This document shows, piece after piece, positions 7,190-15,059 of a stretch of 64,000 nt of DNA. Numbering within the stretch: position 1 is the stretch's first letter; every line of letters begins with the position of its first letter. Below the pieces are notes generated by a model. It saw nothing but the letters and a program-made list of their open reading frames with translations. It was not told the origin of the DNA and ran no database searches. The position numbers and the translations under genes were made by a program. The stretch is from a virus. The stretch is from positions 62,001 through 126,000 of IMG/VR virus record IMGVR_UViG_3300050821_018577. One strand, given 5' to 3'.

Positions 7190-8559
7190 GCCGAACGCAA
7201 GCCAAACCGGAGGTCGAACGGCCGTTGCCGTCGAACATCGAAGCCGAACGCAGCGTGCTGGGCGCGGTGGTCCTCGACAATGCGGCGCTCGTGCCCATCC
7301 GTGCCTTGCTCGAACCGGAAGATTTTTTTCTGGATCAGCATCGCCGCATCTACATTCACATGATGGCGCTCAGTGAAAGCGAACAAGCCATCGACCTCAT
7401 CACCTTGACCGAAGGCCTCCACCGCGGCGGCAACCTTGAAGCCGCCGGCGGCGCTGGGTATATCGCCGCATTGGCCGACGGCATGCCCAAGGTCAGCAAC
7501 GTCGAGCACTATGCCAGGATCGTCAAGGAAAAAGCTCTACTGCGCAATCTTATCCATGCCACGGCCGATATCCAGCAGAAGGCGTTTGATGGTGACGACC
7601 GTGCCGCGGTGATTCTCGACAATGCCCGGGAGCAGGTATCCGCGCTGATTCAACAGCAGCCGACCGGCGGGTTTGTGCCGATAAAAACCATCGTGCACGA
7701 AAATTTCGAGCGCATCGAAAAGATTTTTACCGAAGGAAGAAACGTTACCGGGCTCGCAACCGGGTATTTAGAACTCGATAGGGCGCTTGCCGGGTTGCAG
7801 CCGGCCGAACTCATCATCCTGGCCGCCCGGCCCTCGCACGGCAAAACCAGTTTGGCGCTGAACATCGCCGAAAACATCTCCGTCCGCAATGGCAAGCCGG
7901 TGGGTTTTTGTTCGCTCGAAATGTCCAAGGAGTCTCTGCTATTGCGGTTGATGTCCTCGGTTGCCCAGGTGGACGCGCACAAATTCCGCACCGGACACCT
8001 GTCGCGGGAGGATTTCCGAAGGCTGACCGAAGCGCTCGCAACAATTTCGCAGGCTCCCTTATGGATCGATGACTCTTCGGCCTCCACCATCGGCGAAATG
8101 GCCGCGCGTTCGGAACGGCTCAAACAAGAACGCGCCATGTCGCTACTGGTGGTCGATTATCTGCAACTGGTGCGGTCCAGTTCCCGGGGCCGCAGCCGCC
8201 AGGAAGAAGTGTCCGATGTATCGCGCAACCTAAAAGCGCTGGCCAAGGATTTGGGCTGCCCGGTGCTGGCCCTGTCGCAACTCACCCGCGCGCCCGACAG
8301 GGAGGAACGAGCACCCATGCTGTCGGATTTGCGCGAGAGTGGCGCGATCGAACAGGACGCCGACGTGGTGCTGTTCATTCACCGGCCCGGACTGTACAAA
8401 CAAAACGCCACTATGGAAGAACGCGAGGACACCGAAGTGATTATCGCCAAGCAGCGCAATGGCCCGACCGACATCATTCAGTTCGTATTTCGCAGCCGGC
8501 TGACTCGCTTCGAGGAAGCCGCGCCGCCAGGATTTGGATTCCCGTCGGAGGATGCATGA
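7186..8559 (+). CDS. dnaB: Replicative DNA helicase, DnaB family
   Basis: At 457 aa it is the usual DnaB length. The N-terminal domain (NIEAERSVLGAVVLDN, EDFFLDQHRRIY) is the standard DnaB-N helical bundle. The RecA-like domain has the Walker A motif ARPSHGKTS at about residue 213 and Walker B SLLVVDYLQLV at about 318, with the DLRESGAIEQDADVVLF arginine-finger region near 385. It unwinds DNA at the phage fork as a hexamer. It is translated from GTG overlapping the loader-like gene and is followed by an ATGA-overlapping gene, so the replication genes form one operon. Confidence 0.95.
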   Translation: MSRTQAKPEVERPLPSNIEAERSVLGAVVLDNAALVPIRALLEPEDFFLDQHRRIYIHMMALSESEQAIDLITLTEGLHRGGNLEAAGGAGYIAALADGMPKVSNVEHYARIVKEKALLRNLIHATADIQQKAFDGDDRAAVILDNAREQVSALIQQQPTGGFVPIKTIVHENFERIEKIFTEGRNVTGLATGYLELDRALAGLQPAELIILAARPSHGKTSLALNIAENISVRNGKPVGFCSLEMSKESLLLRLMSSVAQVDAHKFRTGHLSREDFRRLTEALATISQAPLWIDDSSASTIGEMAARSERLKQERAMSLLVVDYLQLVRSSSRGRSRQEEVSDVSRNLKALAKDLGCPVLALSQLTRAPDREERAPMLSDLRESGAIEQDADVVLFIHRPGLYKQNATMEEREDTEVIIAKQRNGPTDIIQFVFRSRLTRFEEAAPPGFGFPSEDA

Positions 8560-9371
8560 ATCGCGAAGAGATAAAACTCGGAGATAGAGTTATTGTGGAA
8601 GGTACGGTGGCGGCGATCGATGGCGACGGCTGGCAGATTACCATCCGCGACGGCGGGCTGCCGCCTGTTGGAACGTTTTATTTTTCAAATCCCGCCGGCA
8701 TCCGCGCCGACCGCGAAATCACCGCGAAGAATTTGGCCGCAGCCTGGGCCAGGTATAGGGACTTGTTCGCCGACATTCCGCACGGCACAGAAAAACAGAT
8801 GGGCGCGTTGCTGGAGTTGCTGCCCGGCAGCGCGCGCACCACAGGGTTAGCGGGAATCAAGGCCGGACTTACAGAAGCGGAAGCGCAAGACCCTGGTGGC
8901 GCCCCTCCAATTAAATGGCCTTCTGACAGCGCGGCGGTGCGGGAGACGCTGGAGAAGTTCGCATACATGCGCTGGGATGAAGTCGAGCGAATAAAGCAGC
9001 AATGGGGCGGAGGCGTAACCGTCACGTTAAAAACGGACGGGCACGGTACCGAACTTGGGCACGTCACCATTGATGATTTGCTGCAAACTCGCGCCGCTCT
9101 CGCCTCCACTCCCGCCCAGCCCTCTCGCAGTTCATTGGAGCAATTCAAGGCGTGTCTGCTAACAGAGTCCAATCCGAACATTAAAGTCAGCAAAGTGATT
9201 GAAGCGATTGATAGGATGCTCGCAGTGGCTCCCGCCCAGCGTGACGCGGGTGAGAAGGTGCGGGATTTGGTGACTGGTTTGCGCAAAGAAGCAGCATCAA
9301 TGCCGAACGCACACGGAGCAATAATTTCACGCATAGCTGATAGGCTAGAAGCAGCTCTTCTCGCGGAGTAA
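8556..9371 (+). CDS. Hypothetical 271-aa protein after dnaB
   Basis: Overlaps dnaB as ATGA. The N-terminus (LGDRVIVEGTVAAIDGDGWQ) is a small beta-barrel-like segment. The middle is mixed, and the C-terminal 80 residues are helical with two similar stretches (SKVIEAIDRMLAVAPAQRD and EKVRDLVTGLRKEAA). It looks like one of the mosaic phage proteins built from reusable helical modules. No function can be assigned. Confidence 0.6.
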   Translation: MNREEIKLGDRVIVEGTVAAIDGDGWQITIRDGGLPPVGTFYFSNPAGIRADREITAKNLAAAWARYRDLFADIPHGTEKQMGALLELLPGSARTTGLAGIKAGLTEAEAQDPGGAPPIKWPSDSAAVRETLEKFAYMRWDEVERIKQQWGGGVTVTLKTDGHGTELGHVTIDDLLQTRAALASTPAQPSRSSLEQFKACLLTESNPNIKVSKVIEAIDRMLAVAPAQRDAGEKVRDLVTGLRKEAASMPNAHGAIISRIADRLEAALLAE

Positions 9372-9374
9372 GCC

Positions 9375-9707
9375 ATGACCAATCCATCTGAGCGGGAACT
9401 GCGGGAGCGATTGGCAGCGAAGATTCGCGATGAATGGTTGCCGGAAGCGCAGCGGCTAATTGACAGGTCCGAGCAACTTGCGAACAACGGAGAAGCGCAT
9501 CGCTCTGATATTTCTCTGGCGCGTGGGAGAGAAATAGAAGGCATCGTGCATGGATTGGACATACTTTTGCAGGAGACAGCTATTCCGCCTGGACCGTTGC
9601 TACAGACGGATGCCGTGGAACAAAGGAAGGGCCTTGAGGTTGGTACAACGGGCCACGCACCGACGAGAGACCCTTCCTCCACGAAGTCTGACGCCGGGAC
9701 CTTATGA
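9375..9707 (+). CDS. Hypothetical helical protein, 110 aa
   Basis: Mostly helical and charged (ERELRERLAAKIRDEWLPEA, then RLIDRSEQLANN), ending in a disordered Ser/Thr/Pro tail. It starts 3 bases after the previous stop and overlaps the next gene by four bases (ATGA). Unknown function. Confidence 0.5.
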   Translation: MTNPSERELRERLAAKIRDEWLPEAQRLIDRSEQLANNGEAHRSDISLARGREIEGIVHGLDILLQETAIPPGPLLQTDAVEQRKGLEVGTTGHAPTRDPSSTKSDAGTL

Positions 9708-10030
9708 TTCATTACGCCAATCCGTGCGACCGGGAGGATTGCTGCGCTTACCGCGAAGAAGCTAGACGGCTGGCCAAAATCCTGAACACTCCGGAAATCG
9801 ATGACTTCTTCAAAGGCGTTGCGCTTGAATCCAAACACCAGCGGTTGCGCCACGGCGATGAAGCGGACTTGGAAAAAGACCCGGAAGAATGGTATTGGCT
9901 GGTAGGCTACCTCGCTGGCAAAGCGTTGCACGCGCAGCGCAGCGGAAATATGGAAAAATTCAAACACCACCTCGTCTCAACTTCCGCGGTGCTAGCCAAT
10001 TGGCACGCGCGCATATTGGAGAAATCATGA
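9704..10030 (+). CDS. Conserved-type phage protein, 108 aa
   Basis: Begins with a Cys cluster (NPCDREDCCAYREE) and has the segment EEWYWLVGYLAGKALHAQRS, then FKHHLVSTSAVLANWHARI. I associate this W-GYL-GKA-HH-NWH pattern with short phage proteins of unknown role. It starts in an ATGA overlap and ends in another. Confidence 0.6.
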   Translation: MIHYANPCDREDCCAYREEARRLAKILNTPEIDDFFKGVALESKHQRLRHGDEADLEKDPEEWYWLVGYLAGKALHAQRSGNMEKFKHHLVSTSAVLANWHARILEKS

Positions 10031-10395
10031 GAAAAAGAAAACGCGAACACAAAATGGAAATTCGCAAACGGGAAATCAACGAAAGCTACTGCGTACAGCC
10101 GGGTTGTAAATTCAAAGGCAAGCCCGCGGCGCAGGGCATCTGCCACACGGTGCTCGACAAGGACCGCGACAAATACATTCGGACCGTCCTACAGGAAGGA
10201 CAAGATTTTCTTGACGACATCAAATCGCTGCGCAAGGTCAATAAGCAAACCACCGCCAAGGCCTGGATCCGGTATCTTGAAGGCCATGTTGCCTGCCAGT
10301 GGGCCAATACGCAATTCACCCTCGACGAGCTGATTTATCTGCGTGCCGAAAATGCCCGGCTGAAACTGGCGGCCGGCAAATGGAGGCGGCGATGA
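10027..10395 (+). CDS. Hypothetical 122-aa protein with possible zinc site
   Basis: A very basic N-terminus (MRKRKREHKMEIRKREINES) is followed by YCVQPGCKFKGKPAAQGICH, whose Cys and His could bind zinc, then a long helix with a basic end. ATGA overlaps on both sides. Possibly nucleic-acid binding; no family recognised. Confidence 0.5.
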   Translation: MRKRKREHKMEIRKREINESYCVQPGCKFKGKPAAQGICHTVLDKDRDKYIRTVLQEGQDFLDDIKSLRKVNKQTTAKAWIRYLEGHVACQWANTQFTLDELIYLRAENARLKLAAGKWRRR

Positions 10396-10580
10396 CGGCG
10401 GTTGAACTTGAACGGAAACTTGGCGCCTGCCCCATCAATGCCGAAGTAAAATTTTTCGGCCGCATCGAAATCCACTGGTCGTACATTGAAGGTGAAGCGA
10501 TTCCCGCCGGAGGTTATATCAACGTGGCCGAGGATGGAGCACGCACAACGGTAGTGAAGATTCCGGAGCCACTTCTATGA
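10392..10580 (+). CDS. Hypothetical 62-aa protein
   Basis: Starts within an ATGA overlap, with GGAGGCGG just upstream as ribosome site. It is a compact, mostly beta sequence (INAEVKFFGRIEIHWSYIEG). The longer frame from 10299 is unlikely because it would overlap the previous gene by nearly 100 bases. Function unknown. Confidence 0.5.
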   Translation: MTAVELERKLGACPINAEVKFFGRIEIHWSYIEGEAIPAGGYINVAEDGARTTVVKIPEPLL

Positions 10581-10813
10581 CCGTGGAACAATTACGCGCG
10601 AAGTATTGGCGGCTGCGGGCTAAATTCGATAGCAAAGAGGCGTGCATAACGCCGACCATCGACCGCGAAATTGCCATGCTGCAAGCCGAACTATTGGTCG
10701 AAATCGCCGTGCAGCTCGAGGAAGCCAAACAAGTACTCAATCGCGTTGGGGTGCTCAACTTCGAGGAGATTGCCTTGCGTCTCGAGGATTTGTTCAGAAA
10801 AACACAGGAGTGA
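10577..10813 (+). CDS. Hypothetical helical 78-aa protein
   Basis: Almost entirely helical (LRAKYWRLRAKFDSKEA, then IAMLQAELLVEIAVQLEEAK), suggesting a coiled-coil or small helical bundle. It overlaps its upstream neighbour as ATGA. No motif seen. Confidence 0.5.
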   Translation: MTVEQLRAKYWRLRAKFDSKEACITPTIDREIAMLQAELLVEIAVQLEEAKQVLNRVGVLNFEEIALRLEDLFRKTQE

Positions 10814-10816
10814 AAA

Positions 10817-11356
10817 ATGGACCCGCAGTTGAAATTTAAAACCGGAGTATGCAAAGGCCAGCCGCTTGATTCGGTGGGCGTCCCCTACCGGATCATCCGG
10901 CGCAACGGCGAGGATGTCGCTTATTTCAATAACGGCAACATGGCGCGCTTCTATCGCGATACAGCTGAACCGGTCCCCGTGAATCCGCCAACCTGCGCCA
11001 AGTGCGGGAAACTGTTTCTAGAGTGCGTTTGCGCCAAAGACGCCAAAGGCCACGCTCCCTGGCCGCATGGTCCTATCGCGCTCGATGAGATTGAATTCAC
11101 GCTGACACCACCGGGACATATACCAGTGTTCCGCAAAACCATTGGAGTGTATAAAACGCGTGATGGACACCGGCCCCAGCATCCCTGCGAACCGCTCTAT
11201 TGTGTACTCGAAGGCAGCAAGCAGCTCTACAACGTGGGTCGCGACACGGTTGGCCGCGGGTTGCGCGAATATCTTTGGCTCTATGATATACTACGCTCCT
11301 TCGGTCGCGGACGTTTCGCCGCGCTCCTCGAAGCGGAAGAGATTTATTTCCAATGA
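10817..11356 (+). CDS. Hypothetical 179-aa protein with zinc-ribbon-like Cys cluster
   Basis: The N-terminal 55 residues look like a small beta domain (PYRIIRRNGEDVAYF). PTCAKCGKLFLECVC at about residues 55-70 follows as a four-Cys knuckle, and the C-terminal 90 residues are of mixed fold (YCVLEGSKQLYNVGRD). It lies in the early operon between small genes and ends in an ATGA overlap. No function assigned. Confidence 0.55.
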   Translation: MDPQLKFKTGVCKGQPLDSVGVPYRIIRRNGEDVAYFNNGNMARFYRDTAEPVPVNPPTCAKCGKLFLECVCAKDAKGHAPWPHGPIALDEIEFTLTPPGHIPVFRKTIGVYKTRDGHRPQHPCEPLYCVLEGSKQLYNVGRDTVGRGLREYLWLYDILRSFGRGRFAALLEAEEIYFQ

Positions 11357-11532
11357 GACTGCTTGACCCGCGCAATCCCGTTTCGCAGGTGTTTTATTTG
11401 CGTGCTGGCGTGCATCCGGTAAAAGCTCCAGAGCCGCCTAAGCCAGAACCGGTATGGAAAGAAGGCAGTCCTGATGCGGCGAATCAGTTCATGTACCCCA
11501 AGCGCTTGATAGAATCCTGGTTCCAAAAATGA
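11353..11532 (+). CDS. Small proline-rich protein (59 aa)
   Basis: Starts in an ATGA overlap and ends in one with the next gene, so both boundaries fit the operon. The sequence (MRLLDPRNPVSQVFYLRAG, then PPKPEPVWKEGSPDAANQ) is proline-rich with an aromatic C-terminus (ESWFQK). No family recognised; supported mainly by tight gene packing. Confidence 0.5.
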   Translation: MRLLDPRNPVSQVFYLRAGVHPVKAPEPPKPEPVWKEGSPDAANQFMYPKRLIESWFQK

Positions 11533-11927
11533 GAGAGATAGACCCAGGCCACAAATATCAGTTGGACGTCTACGACGGTGCCGGAGAACAAGTAATCACC
11601 TTCATGAAGCGCGAAGGTCCTGGCTATCCATTCAACATCGGCCACTATCCAGGAACCAACTGCCAAGAACTGCTGCGCGTGTTAATAAGCCGCGTGGAGT
11701 ATTTGAACAAACAGATTCCCTGCCAAGACAACGAGCGGGTCCTGGCGCACTTGCGCTATGCCTTCCTCGATTTTGAACGCCGAGGCGCCATGCGGCACGG
11801 CGAGGAGCTTCAACCGTTACAGCTTTGGGATATCGATGACGTCTGTCCGGAGCGCATGCCGCACTGCCCTGTCTGTGGACACATCCGTTGTTTTGGCCAT
11901 AGGAAAGAATCCGATGGGACTCTATAA
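11529..11927 (+). CDS. Hypothetical 132-aa phage protein with C-terminal CPVC motif
   Basis: The helical middle region reads YPGTNCQELLRVLISRVEYL, then ERVLAHLRYAFLDFERRGA, and the C-terminus has PHCPVCGHIRCFGH, which could bind zinc. It overlaps the ASCH gene by 14 bases. I have a general sense that this combination occurs in phage early regions, but cannot name a family. Confidence 0.55.
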   Translation: MREIDPGHKYQLDVYDGAGEQVITFMKREGPGYPFNIGHYPGTNCQELLRVLISRVEYLNKQIPCQDNERVLAHLRYAFLDFERRGAMRHGEELQPLQLWDIDDVCPERMPHCPVCGHIRCFGHRKESDGTL

Positions 11928-12309
11928 TTTTCAGCGGCGGTTTGTTTCTTTCATTAAGTCCGGAGCCAAAACCCACACCATCCGCGGGGTCCGCGCGCAT
12001 CCGGACAAGCCCGGGAACACGCTGCATCTCTACACCGGTCTGCGCACCAAGAAGGCCAAGCTGCTCATGCGTGTACCGTGCGTGAAGGTGGAAGAAATTG
12101 AAATCTGGCATGAAGTAGCGACCGCTGAGGACCGTGGTCCAAGTTTCTTTGTTGTCCGCATCGATGGCACCCATCTCGATAAGACCGAATGCGAGAGCCT
12201 CGCCCATCGAGACGGGTTTTCAAGTTTTCATGAAATGATGAAATTCTGGATTGAGCCCAAGAACCGGTTGCCGTTTCGCGGACACATTATCCACTGGAGG
12301 CTGTCATGA
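11914..12309 (+). CDS. ASCH / PUA-like domain protein (131 aa)
   Basis: The N-terminus FQRRFVSFIKSGAKTHTIRG matches the ASCH signature (a Lys-rich strand, then G-x-KT-x-T-x-R), followed by a beta barrel (GNTLHLYTGL, LMRVPCVKVEEIEIW). ASCH domains bind RNA or modified nucleotides. ATG 11914 has AGGAAAG upstream. In a phage early operon such a protein may act on host or phage RNA, but that is inference. Confidence 0.7.
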   Translation: MGLYNFQRRFVSFIKSGAKTHTIRGVRAHPDKPGNTLHLYTGLRTKKAKLLMRVPCVKVEEIEIWHEVATAEDRGPSFFVVRIDGTHLDKTECESLAHRDGFSSFHEMMKFWIEPKNRLPFRGHIIHWRLS

Positions 12310-12536
12310 TTTTGAATCTGCTGTGGCTTTGCATTGCTATCGGCTGGATGGAGGACGGAATGATTGTGCGGTTGCTCTCAATCCATTTGCGCGACCCTAG
12401 CGACCCGTGCCTTTCATTCTCGATTCATTGGAGCGACAAACAGGCAGTCTATATACAACTCTGGAAAGCGTGGCGACCAAGCGGGCCGCGAATCAGAATT
12501 GGAAACTGGGAATTGCCCGCACGGAGCAGCGCATGA
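12306..12536 (+). CDS. Small protein with hydrophobic N-terminus (76 aa)
   Basis: Begins MILNLLWLCIAIGWMEDGM, a hydrophobic stretch that might anchor it in the membrane, then a beta-rich part (LSFSIHWSDKQAVYIQLWK). ATGA overlaps on both sides. Unknown function; a membrane role is only suggested. Confidence 0.5.
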   Translation: MILNLLWLCIAIGWMEDGMIVRLLSIHLRDPSDPCLSFSIHWSDKQAVYIQLWKAWRPSGPRIRIGNWELPARSSA

Positions 12537-13144
12537 GCGCGGACATTGCAGAATCGTTGACAGAAATCATCGGCCAGATTCTTGACGATTCGCGTTATCT
12601 TGAAGGGATCACCTATGGGCTGCCGCGCAAAGGCCACGAGGAAGGCACGGTCAAAAACCACATCTTTGAATTACGCCAGAGTCTTGAAAAACTTTCCGGG
12701 ATGCTCAGTGAAGAAGAATATTTGAAACTGCTCATCCTGATTCACGTCCATGACAGTTTCAAGCTCGCCGGCAAGCGGCTCTCCGACAATCATCAAGTCT
12801 CGTTGCGGGATCCGCGCAGCCACGCGTCGCTGGCCCGCGCATTTCTGGCCGAATTCACTAACGACGAATCGATGCTGGCCGTTGCGCAGTGGCACGATGA
12901 AGGCCACGCGCTCTGGAAGCAGGTGGAGGCCAAGGGAAAATTCAGCGTTGTGCGGCTCGATGAAGCCTTGCGCTACATTCCGGATGTGGAGCTCTATCTG
13001 CTGTTCACGGTCATCGACGGCTACACTAAGAGCAAACTGAAAGACCGGACGCCCAAATGGTTTCTGGACGTCGTGCGCGACCACTGTGTTCCGCCGCAGC
13101 CATATCGGGCTTACAAAGCCTTAGAGCTACTGGAGGCTGGATGA
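12533..13144 (+). CDS. HD-domain phosphohydrolase-like protein (203 aa)
   Basis: HD-type metal ligands can be placed: His43 (KNHIFEL), His73-Asp74 (LILIHVHDSFKLAGKR), His near residue 97 (RDPRSHASLARAF) and Asp near 166 (LFTVIDGYT). This order fits HD hydrolases that act on nucleotides or signalling nucleotides. At 203 aa it is a typical stand-alone domain. It is translated by an ATGA overlap in the early operon. Possible jobs are a nucleotide hydrolase or a counter-defence enzyme; the substrate is unknown. Confidence 0.6.
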   Translation: MSADIAESLTEIIGQILDDSRYLEGITYGLPRKGHEEGTVKNHIFELRQSLEKLSGMLSEEEYLKLLILIHVHDSFKLAGKRLSDNHQVSLRDPRSHASLARAFLAEFTNDESMLAVAQWHDEGHALWKQVEAKGKFSVVRLDEALRYIPDVELYLLFTVIDGYTKSKLKDRTPKWFLDVVRDHCVPPQPYRAYKALELLEAG

Positions 13145-13794
13145 GTTTTTCACGCCGCGCCCTGCAAGCCGAAGCAGACGCCCGGGACCGGATCCACCAG
13201 CGTCAAAAAAGCAGCCGGCCATTGAGTGAGGACTATTCGCTCCTGGGTGTCGCCGGCGAAGCGCAATTTGAAAGAGATTTTAAAATCCCGCGCGACAGGC
13301 GCCTACTTCCAGGAGGCGATGGCCGCGTCGATTTTACTTTAGGAGACTACACTTTCGACCCGAAGGTGGCGGCAGCCTGCGGCCTCGACGGATGGTACAT
13401 CCTGCTCGAAGCGGACAAGCACAACGCGCGGATCATCGTCCAAGGAAAATTTTGCGAGGAAGGCGGCGAAATTTCAGTGGTCTGGCTCGGCTGGGAATAT
13501 TCCGGGGAATTACTAGCATGTCCTGTCAAGCGGCTGAATCCCAAAGGCCCGCTAAATCATTTCAAACCCATCAAAGAGTGTCGGAAGATGTCCGAGCTCG
13601 CGGAAATCATCCGTAACGAAAAAATTCGTCTTGGCCTTGTCGTCAAGCCGAAGCTGGACCTGAGACTAGCGCCCGGAGCCCTGTGCGGCAGTATGTCCTG
13701 CAACGGCTGTTATGATATCGGCGACGACAAGACGATTCATCCGCCGCGGCCTGGATACGAGCAGCAGCAACTCATTGTTCTCGACGGAGACTAA
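13141..13794 (+). CDS. Possible PD-(D/E)XK-type protein (217 aa)
   Basis: The segment LLGVAGEAQFERDFKIPRD, then GGDGRVDFTLGDYTFDPKVA contains GE, VDF and DPK in the order expected of a restriction-fold nuclease (E, D, then D-x-K). The C-terminal 50 residues have a Cys cluster (LCGSMSCNGCYD) that could bind metal. It follows the HD gene by ATGA overlap. The nuclease call is pattern-based and uncertain. Confidence 0.5.
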   Translation: MSFSRRALQAEADARDRIHQRQKSSRPLSEDYSLLGVAGEAQFERDFKIPRDRRLLPGGDGRVDFTLGDYTFDPKVAAACGLDGWYILLEADKHNARIIVQGKFCEEGGEISVVWLGWEYSGELLACPVKRLNPKGPLNHFKPIKECRKMSELAEIIRNEKIRLGLVVKPKLDLRLAPGALCGSMSCNGCYDIGDDKTIHPPRPGYEQQQLIVLDGD

Positions 13795-13795
13795 A

Positions 13796-14188
13796 ATGGC
13801 GGCAATCCTTCGCACCTGGCCGGGATTTATGGCACGTCACAAAGTGCTCGAAGTGTTCAATCACGATTGGGGCCAATTCTATTTCACTCTTGGCCGCGGC
13901 AAGCCGAAGCAGGCGACCGAGGAACTCTGGTGGGCGCACAAGGGCACCATCCTTGGCTATTTCAAAATTACCACCATTGTGCGAAACCTGGGCGACAATT
14001 TGCCGAGACTGCAATCCATCTCCGGAGAAACCAGTGAATGGCAAATCAAGTTGATGAATTGGGTGGCCATTTGCGACCCGCCGTTTATCGCAGCGCCGGA
14101 GAAACTGTTTCACGAATCCTTCCGTGGTTATCGGTACTTCGATTTCGCGCAATGGAGCAAGGACCCGTACTCGAAGGTGCGAATATGA
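13796..14188 (+). CDS. Hypothetical 130-aa protein rich in aromatics
   Basis: Begins 1 base after the previous stop. It is rich in Trp, Tyr and Phe (NHDWGQFYFTLGRG, TEELWWAHKG, YRYFDFAQWSKDPYSK), suggesting a compact beta protein. No family recognised. ATGA overlap with the next gene. Confidence 0.5.
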   Translation: MAAILRTWPGFMARHKVLEVFNHDWGQFYFTLGRGKPKQATEELWWAHKGTILGYFKITTIVRNLGDNLPRLQSISGETSEWQIKLMNWVAICDPPFIAAPEKLFHESFRGYRYFDFAQWSKDPYSKVRI

Positions 14189-14382
14189 GGGAGCCAAAGA
14201 ACAGAAACCTCTGCGAGTTTGTGTTTTGCAGTAATCCGTGGACGGTGACAGTCGCCCGCGCCAACATGAATGGCGGCGGGCCAAGTTGGAGTTTACATTT
14301 CTGCGGTCAGCATGCCAAGCCGTACGCTAACGGTAGAGACCCGTACGAACGTCATGTGGTCACATTGACCAAGAGGCTGTAA
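14185..14382 (+). CDS. Small zinc-knuckle-like protein (65 aa)
   Basis: Cys and His residues (LCEFVFCSNPW, then SLHFCGQHAK) are spaced as one C-x4-C...C-x2-H site. ATGA overlap upstream, and the stop TAA shares its last base with the next ATG. A likely zinc-binding phage protein of unknown role. Confidence 0.5.
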   Translation: MREPKNRNLCEFVFCSNPWTVTVARANMNGGGPSWSLHFCGQHAKPYANGRDPYERHVVTLTKRL

Positions 14383-14660
14383 TGAGTTCGGTTAAATACC
14401 ATTCCCGCTACATCATCGTGACCATTCGCGACGGACAGATTGACTGGATCTCGCAGGCCCGCACTGAACGTGGCGCACAGGCCAGCAAACGCAACTCGAT
14501 GAAATATCGCGCGGCCATGCGACCAAACGGACAATATGAAGTGCGCATCATCGCCATGGAAGATGTTCTGGAGTGGGACAAAATTCGCGAGGAAGCGGAA
14601 AAGTATCGCGCACTTGCGCTTAATCTCGACTCGAAGCGCCGCATTGTGGTGGAGGAGTAA
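14382..14660 (+). CDS. Hypothetical 92-aa protein
   Basis: Charged alpha/beta sequence (YIIVTIRDGQIDWISQARTE, then LEWDKIREEAEKYRALAL). Both its start and its stop share a base with neighbouring genes (TAATG). Unknown function. Confidence 0.5.
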   Translation: MSSVKYHSRYIIVTIRDGQIDWISQARTERGAQASKRNSMKYRAAMRPNGQYEVRIIAMEDVLEWDKIREEAEKYRALALNLDSKRRIVVEE

Positions 14661-15031
14661 TGCTTTTCTACTGGATCATCCTCGCTATCAAGAAAATTGT
14701 ATGGTTCTTCCGTATTCCGAAACCAGAAGACCTGGCGCGCATCGACCCAAATGCGCGTTGCCCATCGTGTGGCGCGCGGGAAGGCAAACTTCGCTGCGTG
14801 CTGAAACGCAAGCCTGGCCCGACAGCCAAAACCGCCACCAATCCTCTTATCTCCGCGCAAATTTTGTGCCAGCATACTTGTCTGGTGGATGGTGCGCGTT
14901 GGTTTGACAAGCCAATCGCAAGCGATGTTGACCCGTCCAAAGTTCTTCCCTCTGTCGCCCGCGATGACCTGGAAGTTGCCGAGGATCGGCAAGCTAAATT
15001 GTGGGCCGAGGAAACCCCACCTTCCGCGTGA
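14660..15031 (+). CDS. Hypothetical 123-aa protein with N-terminal membrane segment
   Basis: The first 20 residues (MLFYWIILAIKKIVWFFRIP) could anchor the protein in the membrane, followed by ARCPSCGAREGKLRC, a two-plus-one Cys cluster. It is the last gene of the early operon before the portal gene. A membrane-bound zinc protein is possible; the role is unknown. Confidence 0.5.
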   Translation: MLFYWIILAIKKIVWFFRIPKPEDLARIDPNARCPSCGAREGKLRCVLKRKPGPTAKTATNPLISAQILCQHTCLVDGARWFDKPIASDVDPSKVLPSVARDDLEVAEDRQAKLWAEETPPSA

Positions 15032-15059
15032 ACCGGATTTAGACTAGACTGTTCGCGAA